Assembly: GCF_001425625.1 (NCBI RefSeq)
Contig: NZ_LMCP01000034.1
Location: 328,551 to 392,550 of the forward strand
DNA length: 64,000 nt
Direction: 5' to 3'
Origin: Mesorhizobium sp. Root102
GTDB lineage: Bacteria; Pseudomonadota; Alphaproteobacteria; Rhizobiales; Rhizobiaceae
Both the position numbers and the translations under genes were made by a program. Position 1 is the stretch's first letter, and each line of letters begins with the position of its first letter. Shown one piece after another: positions 51,590-59,699 of the stretch. The notes under the pieces are model-generated. The model worked only from the letters and a program-made list of their open reading frames with translations, did not search any database and was not told the origin of the DNA.

Positions 51590-51904
51590 TCAATAATCGC
51601 CGTTGTAGTACCGGTCGTCGCACGGTGCCGTGTAGATGCGGCCGCGGCGGTCCTGGTAGCGGCACATCTGTTCGCCGCGGCGCTGCGGCGTGGTGGAGCT
51701 GCCGACAACCGCGCCGAGCAGGGCGCCGGCGCCGGCGCCGATGAGCGTGCTTTCGGTGTTGCCGCCGATGGCCTGGCCGACGAGGGCGCCGCCGGCGCCG
51801 CCGATCAGCGCGCCGGTTCCGGCCCGCTGCTGGCCTTCGGTCTGCGCGCAGCCTGCCAGTGCTGCAGTCATCAGCACGGCGGCGAAGGCTTTTTGAAAAT
51901 TCAT
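51590..51904 (-). CDS. Glycine-zipper lipoprotein
   Basis: A 104-residue lipoprotein: signal MNFQKAFAAVLMTAALAGC with lipobox LAGC, then a glycine-zipper membrane-associating segment (GALIGGAGGALVGQAIGGN and GALLGAVVGS) and a Cys-pair tail (CRYQDRRGRIYTAPCDDRYY). Such outer-membrane lipoproteins are common in Rhizobiales. It breaks the phage gene order and lies on the other strand, so it is cargo or host sequence. Confidence 0.85.
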   Translation of the reverse strand: MNFQKAFAAVLMTAALAGCAQTEGQQRAGTGALIGGAGGALVGQAIGGNTESTLIGAGAGALLGAVVGSSTTPQRRGEQMCRYQDRRGRIYTAPCDDRYYNGDY

Positions 51905-52162
51905 GTGCGGTCTCCCTTGAAGGCCTGAAATCCCTATGGCTCGTCCCGTGCGGTCGCATTGCGGCGGAACGGGGGCACGCGGCCTCACGATATAAGACAT
52001 GGTTTCTCGGGCGTTGATGGACCGAGCGCCGAAAACACCTCTTACGAACAAGGTGCTAGCACCGCTCCTTGTCAAAATGATTCAGCCTTTTGAAGGTTCG
52101 GCCCGGTGCCGGGGTTCACTCGGCCGGGCTTCCCGAATTTCACCCAACAATGGAGAAATGCC

Positions 52163-52735
52163 ATGACCCGAGGTCTTCCCCGGACGCTTGCCCGTGCCGC
52201 CGCCCGCGAGGGCGGCCTTGCCCCGCCCAGGCCCGGGCTGAAAGCCGTCACCACAGGGCAGGGCGGATCGTACCGCACCGTCTTCACCTTCGCCGGCATG
52301 CAGGTTCCGGTCACCGACGCGCTGGCCTATGCTGCCCAAAAGATCTTCGACTTCACAGACGGCAAGGTGCGCATCAAGGGCGGCACGGCGCGGCTGCAGT
52401 TCGCTGTGCTCGGCACCCGCGCATCGACCATCAACGACAATGCGGCGCTGACCTGGTCGCTCGGCTCAGCGGCGGCGTCCAGCGCGACGCTGGCCTCTAC
52501 CATGGTCAACGTGCTGGCCTCGACGGTGCGTACGCTCGACGGCACTGGCGTCGTGCTGTCGACCGTCTCGACCGCCGATATCGCCGCCGCTGTGACGCTG
52601 GATGGGACAGTGACGCCGGTCGATCTCTATCTCAACCTGGCGTTTGCAACCGGCACCGACATCGACGCCGACGGTGTGCTGACGGTGACGGGCACCATCA
52701 CGCTGCTTTGGGAGAACTGGGGGGATAATGCCTAG
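52163..52735 (+). CDS. Phage structural protein of unknown type
   Basis: A 190-residue protein (MTRGLPRTLARAAAREGG...) with a beta-rich, Ala/Thr-rich core (TARLQFAVLGTRASTINDNA, LDGTVTPVDLYLNLAFATGT). It sits just before the scaffold gene and ends LLWENWGDNA. It could be a head-decoration or fibre-like protein. Start at 52163 after GGAGAAA. Confidence 0.55.
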   Translation: MTRGLPRTLARAAAREGGLAPPRPGLKAVTTGQGGSYRTVFTFAGMQVPVTDALAYAAQKIFDFTDGKVRIKGGTARLQFAVLGTRASTINDNAALTWSLGSAAASSATLASTMVNVLASTVRTLDGTGVVLSTVSTADIAAAVTLDGTVTPVDLYLNLAFATGTDIDADGVLTVTGTITLLWENWGDNA

Positions 52736-52833
52736 CTGCCGATGACGCGGCCAATCTCCCCCACGAGGGGGAGATCGGCAGCTTCGCCGGTCGGCGCCAT
52801 CACGTCTTCGAATCTCAACACAAGGAACATCAC

Positions 52834-53745
52834 ATGACAGATCTGGCAGATGCCGGGTCCGTGGCGGCGCGTGCGCAGCCGGCGGGCAACCCGGCACAGT
52901 CACCGGCAGGCGAGGACAACGGGTCCGCCGCGCCTGGCGCCAAAAGTTGGTTTGACGGCCTTTCCGAAGGCAACCGCAAGCTCGCTGAAACCAAGGGCTG
53001 GACCAAGCCTGAAAGCCTCGATCGGGTTTTCACATCCTATGCGGAGCTGGAGCGGCTGCAGGGTGAGAGCCTGCGTATTCCGGCGCCTGACGCATCGCGG
53101 GAAGACTGGGACAGGTTTCATGCCCGGTTGCCCGAGACCATGCGTCCGGTCACCTCGTCCGAGAAGGTCGAATACATCAGGCCGGAAGGCCTGCCGGAAA
53201 ACTTCGCCTATTCGGACGAACTCGCCAATGCTTCCAAAGCCTGGGCGGTCGAGGCGGGTGCAAGCCCGAAGATCGCGCAGGCCTATCACGACAGGTTCGT
53301 CGGCTACATGGCCGAGCAGGCGGTGCGCCAGGAGATTGCACTGGCCCGTTCGGTGGAAGCCACCCATGACGACCTTGTCAGGGACTGGGGACCGACCGAC
53401 AGCGACGGCTTTCGCCAGAAGCTGGAGGTCGCCAACCGGGCAATGAAGAAGCTCGGCCTGGTCGACGCCTACAAGGCGAAGGGCATCCTTCTGCCTGACG
53501 GGGCGCTGACCGATCCGCAGATCGCCAAGGCGTTCCAGGCGATCGGCGAGGCGATGTTCCGTGAAGACACGATCGACGGCGGTGCTTCTTTCAGCGGAGG
53601 CAATCCGTTCAAGCGCAACGCCGCCGGCGAACGCAACCTGACTAACATTTCAGCCCTCGTCAAAAGCGACCCCGCCCGCGCAAGGCGGCTGGCACGCGAG
53701 GCGGGAGAAAATCCCGATCTCTGGATGCCAAATAATCCCCTCTGA
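52834..53745 (+). CDS. Phage capsid assembly scaffold-like protein
   Basis: A 303-residue protein with an acidic low-complexity N-terminus and helices (WFDGLSEGNRKLAETKGW, DDLVRDWGPTDSDGF, KAFQAIGEAMFREDT), ending SDPARARRLAREAGENP. Size and place immediately before the major capsid gene fit the T7 gp9-type scaffold. ATG after a run including AAGGAAC. Confidence 0.65.
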   Translation: MTDLADAGSVAARAQPAGNPAQSPAGEDNGSAAPGAKSWFDGLSEGNRKLAETKGWTKPESLDRVFTSYAELERLQGESLRIPAPDASREDWDRFHARLPETMRPVTSSEKVEYIRPEGLPENFAYSDELANASKAWAVEAGASPKIAQAYHDRFVGYMAEQAVRQEIALARSVEATHDDLVRDWGPTDSDGFRQKLEVANRAMKKLGLVDAYKAKGILLPDGALTDPQIAKAFQAIGEAMFREDTIDGGASFSGGNPFKRNAAGERNLTNISALVKSDPARARRLAREAGENPDLWMPNNPL

Positions 53746-53788
53746 CTTTGAGGGTTCACCGCCAAACCAAACCTGAAGGAAGAGAAAA

Positions 53789-54778
53789 ATGGCAGATGCC
53801 TATACCCGTATCGCGGACGCGATCGTTCCGTCCGTCTATGCCCAATATGCTTTCGAGGAACATGTCCAGTCGCTCGAAATCTACCAGGCCGGAATCCTGT
53901 TTTCCGACCCGGCCATCTCGTCAAAGCTGTCGATGGGCGGCCGCTCGGTCGACATGCCCGGCTGGAAGGATCTCGGCAACGACCCGTCCGAACCGGTCAA
54001 TGACGATCCGACCGATTCCATCGAGATGAAGAAGATCGGCTCGCGCCGCGAGGTCGCCGCCCGCAATGTCCGCGCCCAGGCGTGGGGCGTTCCGGACCTG
54101 ACCTCGATCCTGGCCGGCGACGATCCGCAGAAGCTGATCGTCAAGCGGCAGACCGAGTACTGGCAGCGCGCCAACAAGCTGACCCTGCTCGGCATCCTGA
54201 AAGGCGTCGTCGCCGACAACATCGCCAATGATGGCGGCGATCTGGTGCGCACCACCGGCGCTTCCATCGTCGACACCGACATCATCGAGGCCGCCTATCT
54301 GATGGGCGACCGCGCGGACAAGTTCAAGACGATCTGGATGCACTCCAAGCAGATGAAGGCGCTGAAGCTCGCCGACCTGATCGACTATGTGCCGTCTTCC
54401 GAACAGGGCGGGCCGCTGATCCCCTACTATATGGGGCTGCGGGCCGTGGTCGATGACGACATTCCGCAGGCCGCGGGCGTCTACACCGCCTTCATGTTCA
54501 AGGACAAGGCGATCTTGTGGAACGAGCTGCCGGTCAACACCGAAGGCGGCCCGCTGGAGTTCGACCGCAAGCCGCGCCAGGGCCATGGCGGTGGCGTGAC
54601 GGAAATGGTCGGCCGCCGGCACTTCGTCCCGCATGTGCCTGGCACCCGCTTCCTCGACGCCTCCTCGGCCGGCGAATTCGCCACCGATGCGGAACTGGCG
54701 CTGGCGGCGAACTGGGACCGCACCGCGTCGAGCGTCAAGAACATGACGTTTATTGCGCTGAAGACCACCGAGGCCTGA
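53789..54778 (+). CDS. Phage major capsid protein
   Basis: A 329-residue protein (MADAYTRIADAIVPSVYAQY...) with blocks usual for large-coat podovirus and siphovirus capsids: GDRADKFKTIWMHSKQMKAL, a long VDDDIPQAAGVYTAFMFKDK and VTEMVGRRHFVPHVPGTRFL. Gene order (scaffold before, tail tubular after) supports it. ATG after GAAGGAAGAG. Confidence 0.82.
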   Translation: MADAYTRIADAIVPSVYAQYAFEEHVQSLEIYQAGILFSDPAISSKLSMGGRSVDMPGWKDLGNDPSEPVNDDPTDSIEMKKIGSRREVAARNVRAQAWGVPDLTSILAGDDPQKLIVKRQTEYWQRANKLTLLGILKGVVADNIANDGGDLVRTTGASIVDTDIIEAAYLMGDRADKFKTIWMHSKQMKALKLADLIDYVPSSEQGGPLIPYYMGLRAVVDDDIPQAAGVYTAFMFKDKAILWNELPVNTEGGPLEFDRKPRQGHGGGVTEMVGRRHFVPHVPGTRFLDASSAGEFATDAELALAANWDRTASSVKNMTFIALKTTEA

Positions 54779-54850
54779 TCGAGGTGAGGGGCGAGGGCGG
54801 AGGCGGTGAGCTCGCCCTTCGCCTCTCTCGTTCTGACAGCATTCCTTCGC

Positions 54851-55008
54851 GCCCCCCCTCTGTCCTGCCGGACATCTCCCCCACAAGTGGGGAGATCGGA
54901 TGTTGCTGCCGCCTTCGCCAATCTCCGATGCTGCAGGAACAGCGCCAGCGCCTGAACTGCCAATCTCCCCACCCGTGGGGGAGATGTCCGGCAGGACAGA
55001 GGGGGGCG
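54851..55008. repeat. Long inverted repeat element between capsid and tail genes
   Basis: Two near-perfect 45-bp inverted arms (54851-54896 and 54963-55008), beginning GCCCCCCCTCTGTCCTGCCG with inner CATCTCCCC hairpins, around a 66-bp spacer. The CCTGCCGGACATCTCCCC block is one of the commonest rhizobial intergenic repeats. Confidence 0.85.
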
Positions 55009-55048
55009 TCGTAGAGCGCGATCTCTGAATATCACCATCCAAATCTCC

Positions 55049-55073
55049 AAGCCGCTTCGCAGCGGCTTTTTTC
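55049..55073 (+). terminator. Rho-independent terminator after the capsid gene
   Basis: AAGCCGC/GCGGCTT hairpin (55049-55070) followed by TTTTTTC. A similarly shaped terminator lies at 63959-63985. Confidence 0.7.
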
Positions 55074-55123
55074 ATGTCCGGAGAAAAGTCATGACCCGAC
55101 CCACATGGACGGAGGCCTGAGCC

Positions 55124-55720
55124 ATGGCCATCACCCCGCTCGATATCGCCAACATGGCGCTCGCCGTGCTCGACGAGGCGCCGATCGACAGTCTCGATCA
55201 AGACGCCAAGGCGGCACGGCTCTTGAACCTACATCTCGATCTCACCCGGGAAGCGGAGCTGACCAAATGTGCCTGGGTGTTCGCGATCCTGCGCGCCACG
55301 GTGGCGGGCGCGGATACCGGCAGCGATTGCGGCTTGACCTTTGCCTATGAGCTTCCGGCCGACTGCCTGCGGCCGCTGCCGCTGACCCACAATGGCGAAC
55401 CGGACGGCGTGCCGATCTCCTGGCGGCAGGAGGCGGGGCTGATCTATTCCGACCGGTCCGGCCCGCTGACCCTCCGCTACGTCGCCAACCTCACTGATCC
55501 CAACGACTGGGACGCGCTGTTCACCGAGGTGCTGGTGGCCGCACTTGCCATCAAGGTGGCGCATCCGCTGACCCACAAGTCGGGCATGATCGACATTGCC
55601 CGCTCGGCCTATGACCGGGCGCTCGACGCCGCGCTCAACGCCAACGCCATCCAGCGCGGCGGCCGGCTCTACACCGCGTCCTGGGCCAGCCAGCGCGGCG
55701 ACAACAGGATTGCGCGCTGA
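55124..55720 (+). CDS. Tail tubular protein A-like
   Basis: A 198-residue helical protein (MAITPLDIANMALAVLDEAP...) with the T7 gp11-type pattern: DQDAKAARLLNLHLDLTREA, LPADCLRPLPLTHN and LVAALAIKVAHPLTHKSGM. It forms the tail ring under the portal. Its stop overlaps the next gene's start by one base. Confidence 0.85.
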   Translation: MAITPLDIANMALAVLDEAPIDSLDQDAKAARLLNLHLDLTREAELTKCAWVFAILRATVAGADTGSDCGLTFAYELPADCLRPLPLTHNGEPDGVPISWRQEAGLIYSDRSGPLTLRYVANLTDPNDWDALFTEVLVAALAIKVAHPLTHKSGMIDIARSAYDRALDAALNANAIQRGGRLYTASWASQRGDNRIAR

Positions 55721-58188
55721 TGACGACGCTCTATCCCGTCCAGGACGTCTTTACCCGCGGCGAAATCTCGCCGCGCCTGCACGCACGCGCCTCTCTCGAC
55801 TTCTATCGGGCGGCGCTGTCGAAATGCGAGAACTTCGTCACCCTGCCGCATGGCGGCATCCGCAAGCGCGGCGGCACCTACTTCGCCGGCGAGGTGAAGA
55901 TTTCAGCGAAGAAGACGCGGGCAATCCCGTTCATCTTCTCCGCCGACCAGGCCTATGCGCTCGAATTCGGCGACCAGTATATCCGGGTCTATGCCTATGG
56001 CGCACGCGTCGGCACGGTGGAGGTCGCTTCGCCTTATCTCGAGGCGGATCTGTTCGAACTGACCTATGTCCAGTCGGCCGACCAGATGTGGATCACGCAT
56101 CGGAACTACCAGCCCAAGGTGTTGACGCGAACCGCGCACACCACATGGACGCTCGAAGATTTCGAATTTCTCGACGGTCCTTATGATCCGCTCAATGACA
56201 CGGCAACGACGCTGACGCCATCCGATACCGGGCATCTCACACCGCAGATGACCAGCAATTCGGCGCCATCCGGCACTGCCTCCACAGGCAGCGGGAGCGC
56301 GGCGGCCTGGCAGATGTTCGACCGCGACAAGACGCAGGACATCGAAATTGCGAGCGGCGGCGACGGCTACATCCGATATCGCAACGCCGGCGGTGCGCAG
56401 CGCGTGATCGATGCCTACTGGATCACCACGTCGCGGGTGGCAACGGGCAATTACGACTTCTTCACCGCATGGGAATTGCAGGGTTCCAATGATGGCACCA
56501 ACTGGGTGACGCTGGATACGCGCACCGGGGAACTCGGCTGGGGGAACGGCGAAACCCGCTTCTACGATTTCACCAACAAATCAGCGTTCGAATACCATCA
56601 GTTGGTGTTCAGCGGCGGCGGCGGCGACGATGCGGTCGGCAGCGTCTCCGCTGAACTTGCCATGCATATCGCCGCTTTCGATCAGACGCCGTTCGACCTC
56701 ACCGCCTCGTCAATCGTCGGCATTAACGACGACACCGGCTTTCAGCCCTCGGATGTTGGTCGCACCATTCGCCTTCTCGGTGCCGATGGCATCTGGCGCT
56801 GGGCCAAGATCACCAGCCGCACGAGCACAACTGTCGTCAAGATCAGGCTGTATGGTCACGCCCTGCCGAACATGAATCCGATCACGCGTTGGCGGCTCGG
56901 CACGTTTGTCCCCGGAAAGTATGTGGAGAGCGGCTCACTCTACGAAGAGCGGCTGGCCTTCAGCCGGAAATTCTCCGTCTATGCCTCGGCCACTGGCGAC
57001 TTCGATAATTTCGCGCTCGGCGAGAAGGACGACGACGCGCTGGAGTTCGTCCAGGCCGGCGGCGGCCAGGCCAACGACATTGTCTGGATCGCCGACAGCG
57101 ATGGCGCGCTTTTGATCGGCACCTCCGGCGGCATCCGCGCGTTGTCGGGCTCGGGCATCGACGAGGCGCTGACACCGTCCTCCTTCAAGAACCGGCGTTC
57201 GCGCACCTTCGGCTGCGCCCGCATTCGCCCGGTCGATGCCGGCCAGTCGTTCCTCTATGTCACGCGCTCGCGCAAATCGATCGCCGAGCTGACGCAGACG
57301 GCGCAGAGCCGCTTTGCTTCGGACGATGTCGGCCAGATCTCCGAGCACATCCCCAAGCAAGGCGTGGTCGAGCTGGCCTTCCAGGCCGATCCCGACCCGC
57401 TGCTGTGGTTCCCGCTCGAGAATGGCGAGCTTGGCGGCTATACCCATCAGCCCAGCCAGGAAGTGCGCGGTATGCACCGGCATCGCCTGGGCGGCACCTT
57501 CAGTGGCTCCGACTGGGCCGTTGTCGAGAGCGCTGCGGTGACGCCCGGCCAGGACGGCAATGACGATCTCTGGCTGGTGGTCAAGCGTACCATCGGCGGT
57601 GTGACCAGGCGCTACATCGAGATCAAGACCGCGCCGTTCGAATATGGCGCCATCGCCGACGCCTTCGAGGTCGACTGCGGGTTGAGCTACACTGGTCTTG
57701 CGGTCACCACGGTGGGCGGAGCTATCCATCTCGCAGGCCAGTCCGTCGATGTTCTCGCCGACGGAAAAGTCTATCGCGGGCTGACCGTCAGCGGCGGCGG
57801 CACGGTGACGCTGCCTGATAGCTCGACCGCCGCCAAGTGGCAGCTCGGCCTGCCCTATGCGGCAGGCGCCGACACGCTGGAGCTCGATGTCGGCGGCCGC
57901 GACGGCTCCATCATCGGCCGGCGCAAGAAGGTGTCGAAGGTGATCCTGTCGCTGCTCGAGACCGACACCACGGGGCTCCAGGTGCAGTCCTTCATGCGCG
58001 GCCGTTGGGAGCCAGTGCGCATGCCCTCGATCGTCGCGCCCAATGGTCGGGCAACGCTGTTCACCGGCAATGTCGAGGTGCCGATCGATGACAGCTGGGA
58101 AGGGCAGGGCCGGGTGAGAATCCGCCACGTCAACCCGACGCCCTGCACGATTCGCGCGTTCACGCCGGTGTTTGACGCCGAGCCTTAG
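55720..58188 (+). CDS. Tail tubular protein B-like with discoidin-like insert
   Basis: An 822-residue tail nozzle protein of the T7 gp12 type: MTTLYPVQDVFTRGEISPRL, SKCENFVTLPHGGIRKRGGT, FSADQAYALEFGDQYIRVYA and many beta repeats. Around residues 185-320 is an extra beta domain (AWELQGSNDGTNWVTLDTRT, YWITTSRVATGNYDFFTAWE) resembling F5/8 type C (discoidin) carbohydrate-binding modules, which could bind surface polysaccharide. Confidence 0.85.
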   Translation: MTTLYPVQDVFTRGEISPRLHARASLDFYRAALSKCENFVTLPHGGIRKRGGTYFAGEVKISAKKTRAIPFIFSADQAYALEFGDQYIRVYAYGARVGTVEVASPYLEADLFELTYVQSADQMWITHRNYQPKVLTRTAHTTWTLEDFEFLDGPYDPLNDTATTLTPSDTGHLTPQMTSNSAPSGTASTGSGSAAAWQMFDRDKTQDIEIASGGDGYIRYRNAGGAQRVIDAYWITTSRVATGNYDFFTAWELQGSNDGTNWVTLDTRTGELGWGNGETRFYDFTNKSAFEYHQLVFSGGGGDDAVGSVSAELAMHIAAFDQTPFDLTASSIVGINDDTGFQPSDVGRTIRLLGADGIWRWAKITSRTSTTVVKIRLYGHALPNMNPITRWRLGTFVPGKYVESGSLYEERLAFSRKFSVYASATGDFDNFALGEKDDDALEFVQAGGGQANDIVWIADSDGALLIGTSGGIRALSGSGIDEALTPSSFKNRRSRTFGCARIRPVDAGQSFLYVTRSRKSIAELTQTAQSRFASDDVGQISEHIPKQGVVELAFQADPDPLLWFPLENGELGGYTHQPSQEVRGMHRHRLGGTFSGSDWAVVESAAVTPGQDGNDDLWLVVKRTIGGVTRRYIEIKTAPFEYGAIADAFEVDCGLSYTGLAVTTVGGAIHLAGQSVDVLADGKVYRGLTVSGGGTVTLPDSSTAAKWQLGLPYAAGADTLELDVGGRDGSIIGRRKKVSKVILSLLETDTTGLQVQSFMRGRWEPVRMPSIVAPNGRATLFTGNVEVPIDDSWEGQGRVRIRHVNPTPCTIRAFTPVFDAEP

Positions 58189-58470
58189 ATAATCTCCCCC
58201 CTCGAGGGTGGGATGTCGCCGAAGGCGACAGAGGGGGTCGGTACGACGGGACGCGACCTCCTAGTTTAAAGAGGATGCCGGCGCCTCACGCGAGGCGCCA
58301 GCCTTCATCCGCCGCAGGAGGTCGCATCCGGTCGAACCGACCCCCTCTGGCCTGCCGGCTCTGGCCCTTCGCTGTCGCTTCGGGCGTTCGTCGTTCGGAA
58401 AGCCAAGCAGTTGGCTTTCCGTCCGCTGCGCGGACCACTCCTCACCCCCCTTGAAGGGGGGAGATAACAA
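58187..58470. repeat. Mosaic palindromic repeat element, long form
   Basis: About 280 bp with ends CTCCCCCCTCGAGGGTGGGA and CACCCCCCTTGAAGGGGGGA, inner CCAAGCAGTTGGCTTTCC and a copy of the arm CTGCGCGGACCACTCCTC. Longer sister of the element at 43838-44046. Confidence 0.8.
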
Positions 58471-58491
58471 TCCATCCAAAAGGACTCCCCA

Positions 58492-59157
58492 ATGACCCAC
58501 CATGCCGAGCAACTCGGCAGGGCGCGGACGGCTGCCGAATTCGCTGCCGTCATCGCCTTGCTCGACATCGACCTCAACGACGCGCTTCGCTGCAGAGCCG
58601 AGCTGGCGGAGGCCGAGGACCGCGCGGTCTTCGGCGACGGCGACCTGGCCGCCGCGCGTGCCGTCCTCGACGACTGCAACGACCACATCGCCCTTCTGGA
58701 AAAGACCATCGACGCCGCCGGCAAGCGCCGTGCGGAGGTGGCGCGGAGCGAAGCCAGGGCCGACATCGCCGCCCTTGGCGACGAGATCAAGGCCAGGGCA
58801 GCAACGCTCGGCGAGCGCTGGCGCAGCGTCCAGCGGCTGGTCGAGCAATTGCGCCAAGAACTGTTCGAGGCCGACGCGCTCGCCCGCACTATTGCCACCG
58901 CCAACGGCCTGTTCGACGCCGCCGGCGTCACCGAGCTGAAAGCCAATCTGACCACCACGCGCCGCGCCGCCATGGCCGGGCCGCGGGCTGCCGCACCCGC
59001 CCGCCTCAGCCGGCCGGCGCTGCAGGCCGACAGGCTGCTGCTGTCCTTCCTCAGCCCCGGTGGCGCGCTCGATCCGCGCCCGGCGCTCGGCGCGCCCGTC
59101 GACAGCGTCAAAAGCAAATTCATCCCCGCAGTCACCTCCTTTGGCGAACGAGGCTGA
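58492..59157 (+). CDS. Coiled-coil phage protein of unknown function
   Basis: A 221-residue, mostly helical protein rich in Ala, Glu and Arg (AGKRRAEVARSEARADIAAL, GERWRSVQRLVEQLRQELFE), so a long coiled coil. Lies between the tail nozzle and the Gp14-like core protein, so it is probably an assembly or internal virion protein. ATG at 58492 after AAGGACT. Confidence 0.6.
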   Translation: MTHHAEQLGRARTAAEFAAVIALLDIDLNDALRCRAELAEAEDRAVFGDGDLAAARAVLDDCNDHIALLEKTIDAAGKRRAEVARSEARADIAALGDEIKARAATLGERWRSVQRLVEQLRQELFEADALARTIATANGLFDAAGVTELKANLTTTRRAAMAGPRAAAPARLSRPALQADRLLLSFLSPGGALDPRPALGAPVDSVKSKFIPAVTSFGERG

Positions 59158-59160
59158 ACC

Positions 59161-59685
59161 ATGTGCACACTAGCTCTTCTTGGACTGGCAGGGACCGCTC
59201 TGTCGGTCGGCGGCGCGCTGGTCGAAGGCCAGCAGTCGAAGCAGATGGCCGACTACCAGGCCAAGGCCTATGAGCAGCAGGCGCGGGCCGACGCCCAGTC
59301 GGCAGCCTTCGACCAGAGCCAGGAGCGCCACAAGCAGGATCTCCTGCTGTCGCAGGCGCGCGCCCAGGCTGGCGCGTCCGGCGTCGGCATAGCAGGCTCG
59401 CCGACCGAGGTGCTGGCGGCCAACGCCAGGCAGGGCCAGCTCGACCTCGGCGCGATGTTGTACGGCTCGCAGCTGCGCCAGAACAGCCTAAACACGCAGG
59501 CCGCGATCTCGCGCTTTTCCGGGAAGCAGGCGGTAACGGCGTCGATCTTCAAGGCCGGCAGCGCGCTCGTTGGTGGGCTTTCCAAAATCTACGACCCGAC
59601 CAAGGCGGCAGCCTCAAGCACCATTGCCGGCACGGTGCCGAAGCGGTCGGTGATCTTCGGCGGTTCAGCCCTCAGGACTTCGTGA
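59161..59685 (+). CDS. Gp14-like internal virion protein
   Basis: A 174-residue protein like T7 gp14 (core protein): N-terminal hydrophobic CTLALLGLAGTALSVGGALV, then a long helical segment QQSKQMADYQAKAYEQQARA and AGASGVGIAGSPTEVLAANA. T7 gp14 is ejected first and forms a pore in the outer membrane. Its stop overlaps an in-frame GTG of the next gene. Confidence 0.75.
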   Translation: MCTLALLGLAGTALSVGGALVEGQQSKQMADYQAKAYEQQARADAQSAAFDQSQERHKQDLLLSQARAQAGASGVGIAGSPTEVLAANARQGQLDLGAMLYGSQLRQNSLNTQAAISRFSGKQAVTASIFKAGSALVGGLSKIYDPTKAAASSTIAGTVPKRSVIFGGSALRTS

Positions 59686-59699
59686 GCAGGGAACAGCCA

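Noticed and set aside
50290..51744. Plus-strand ORF of 484 codons over the IS element
   Set aside because: Alternative frame of the transposase gene that runs past both IS ends.
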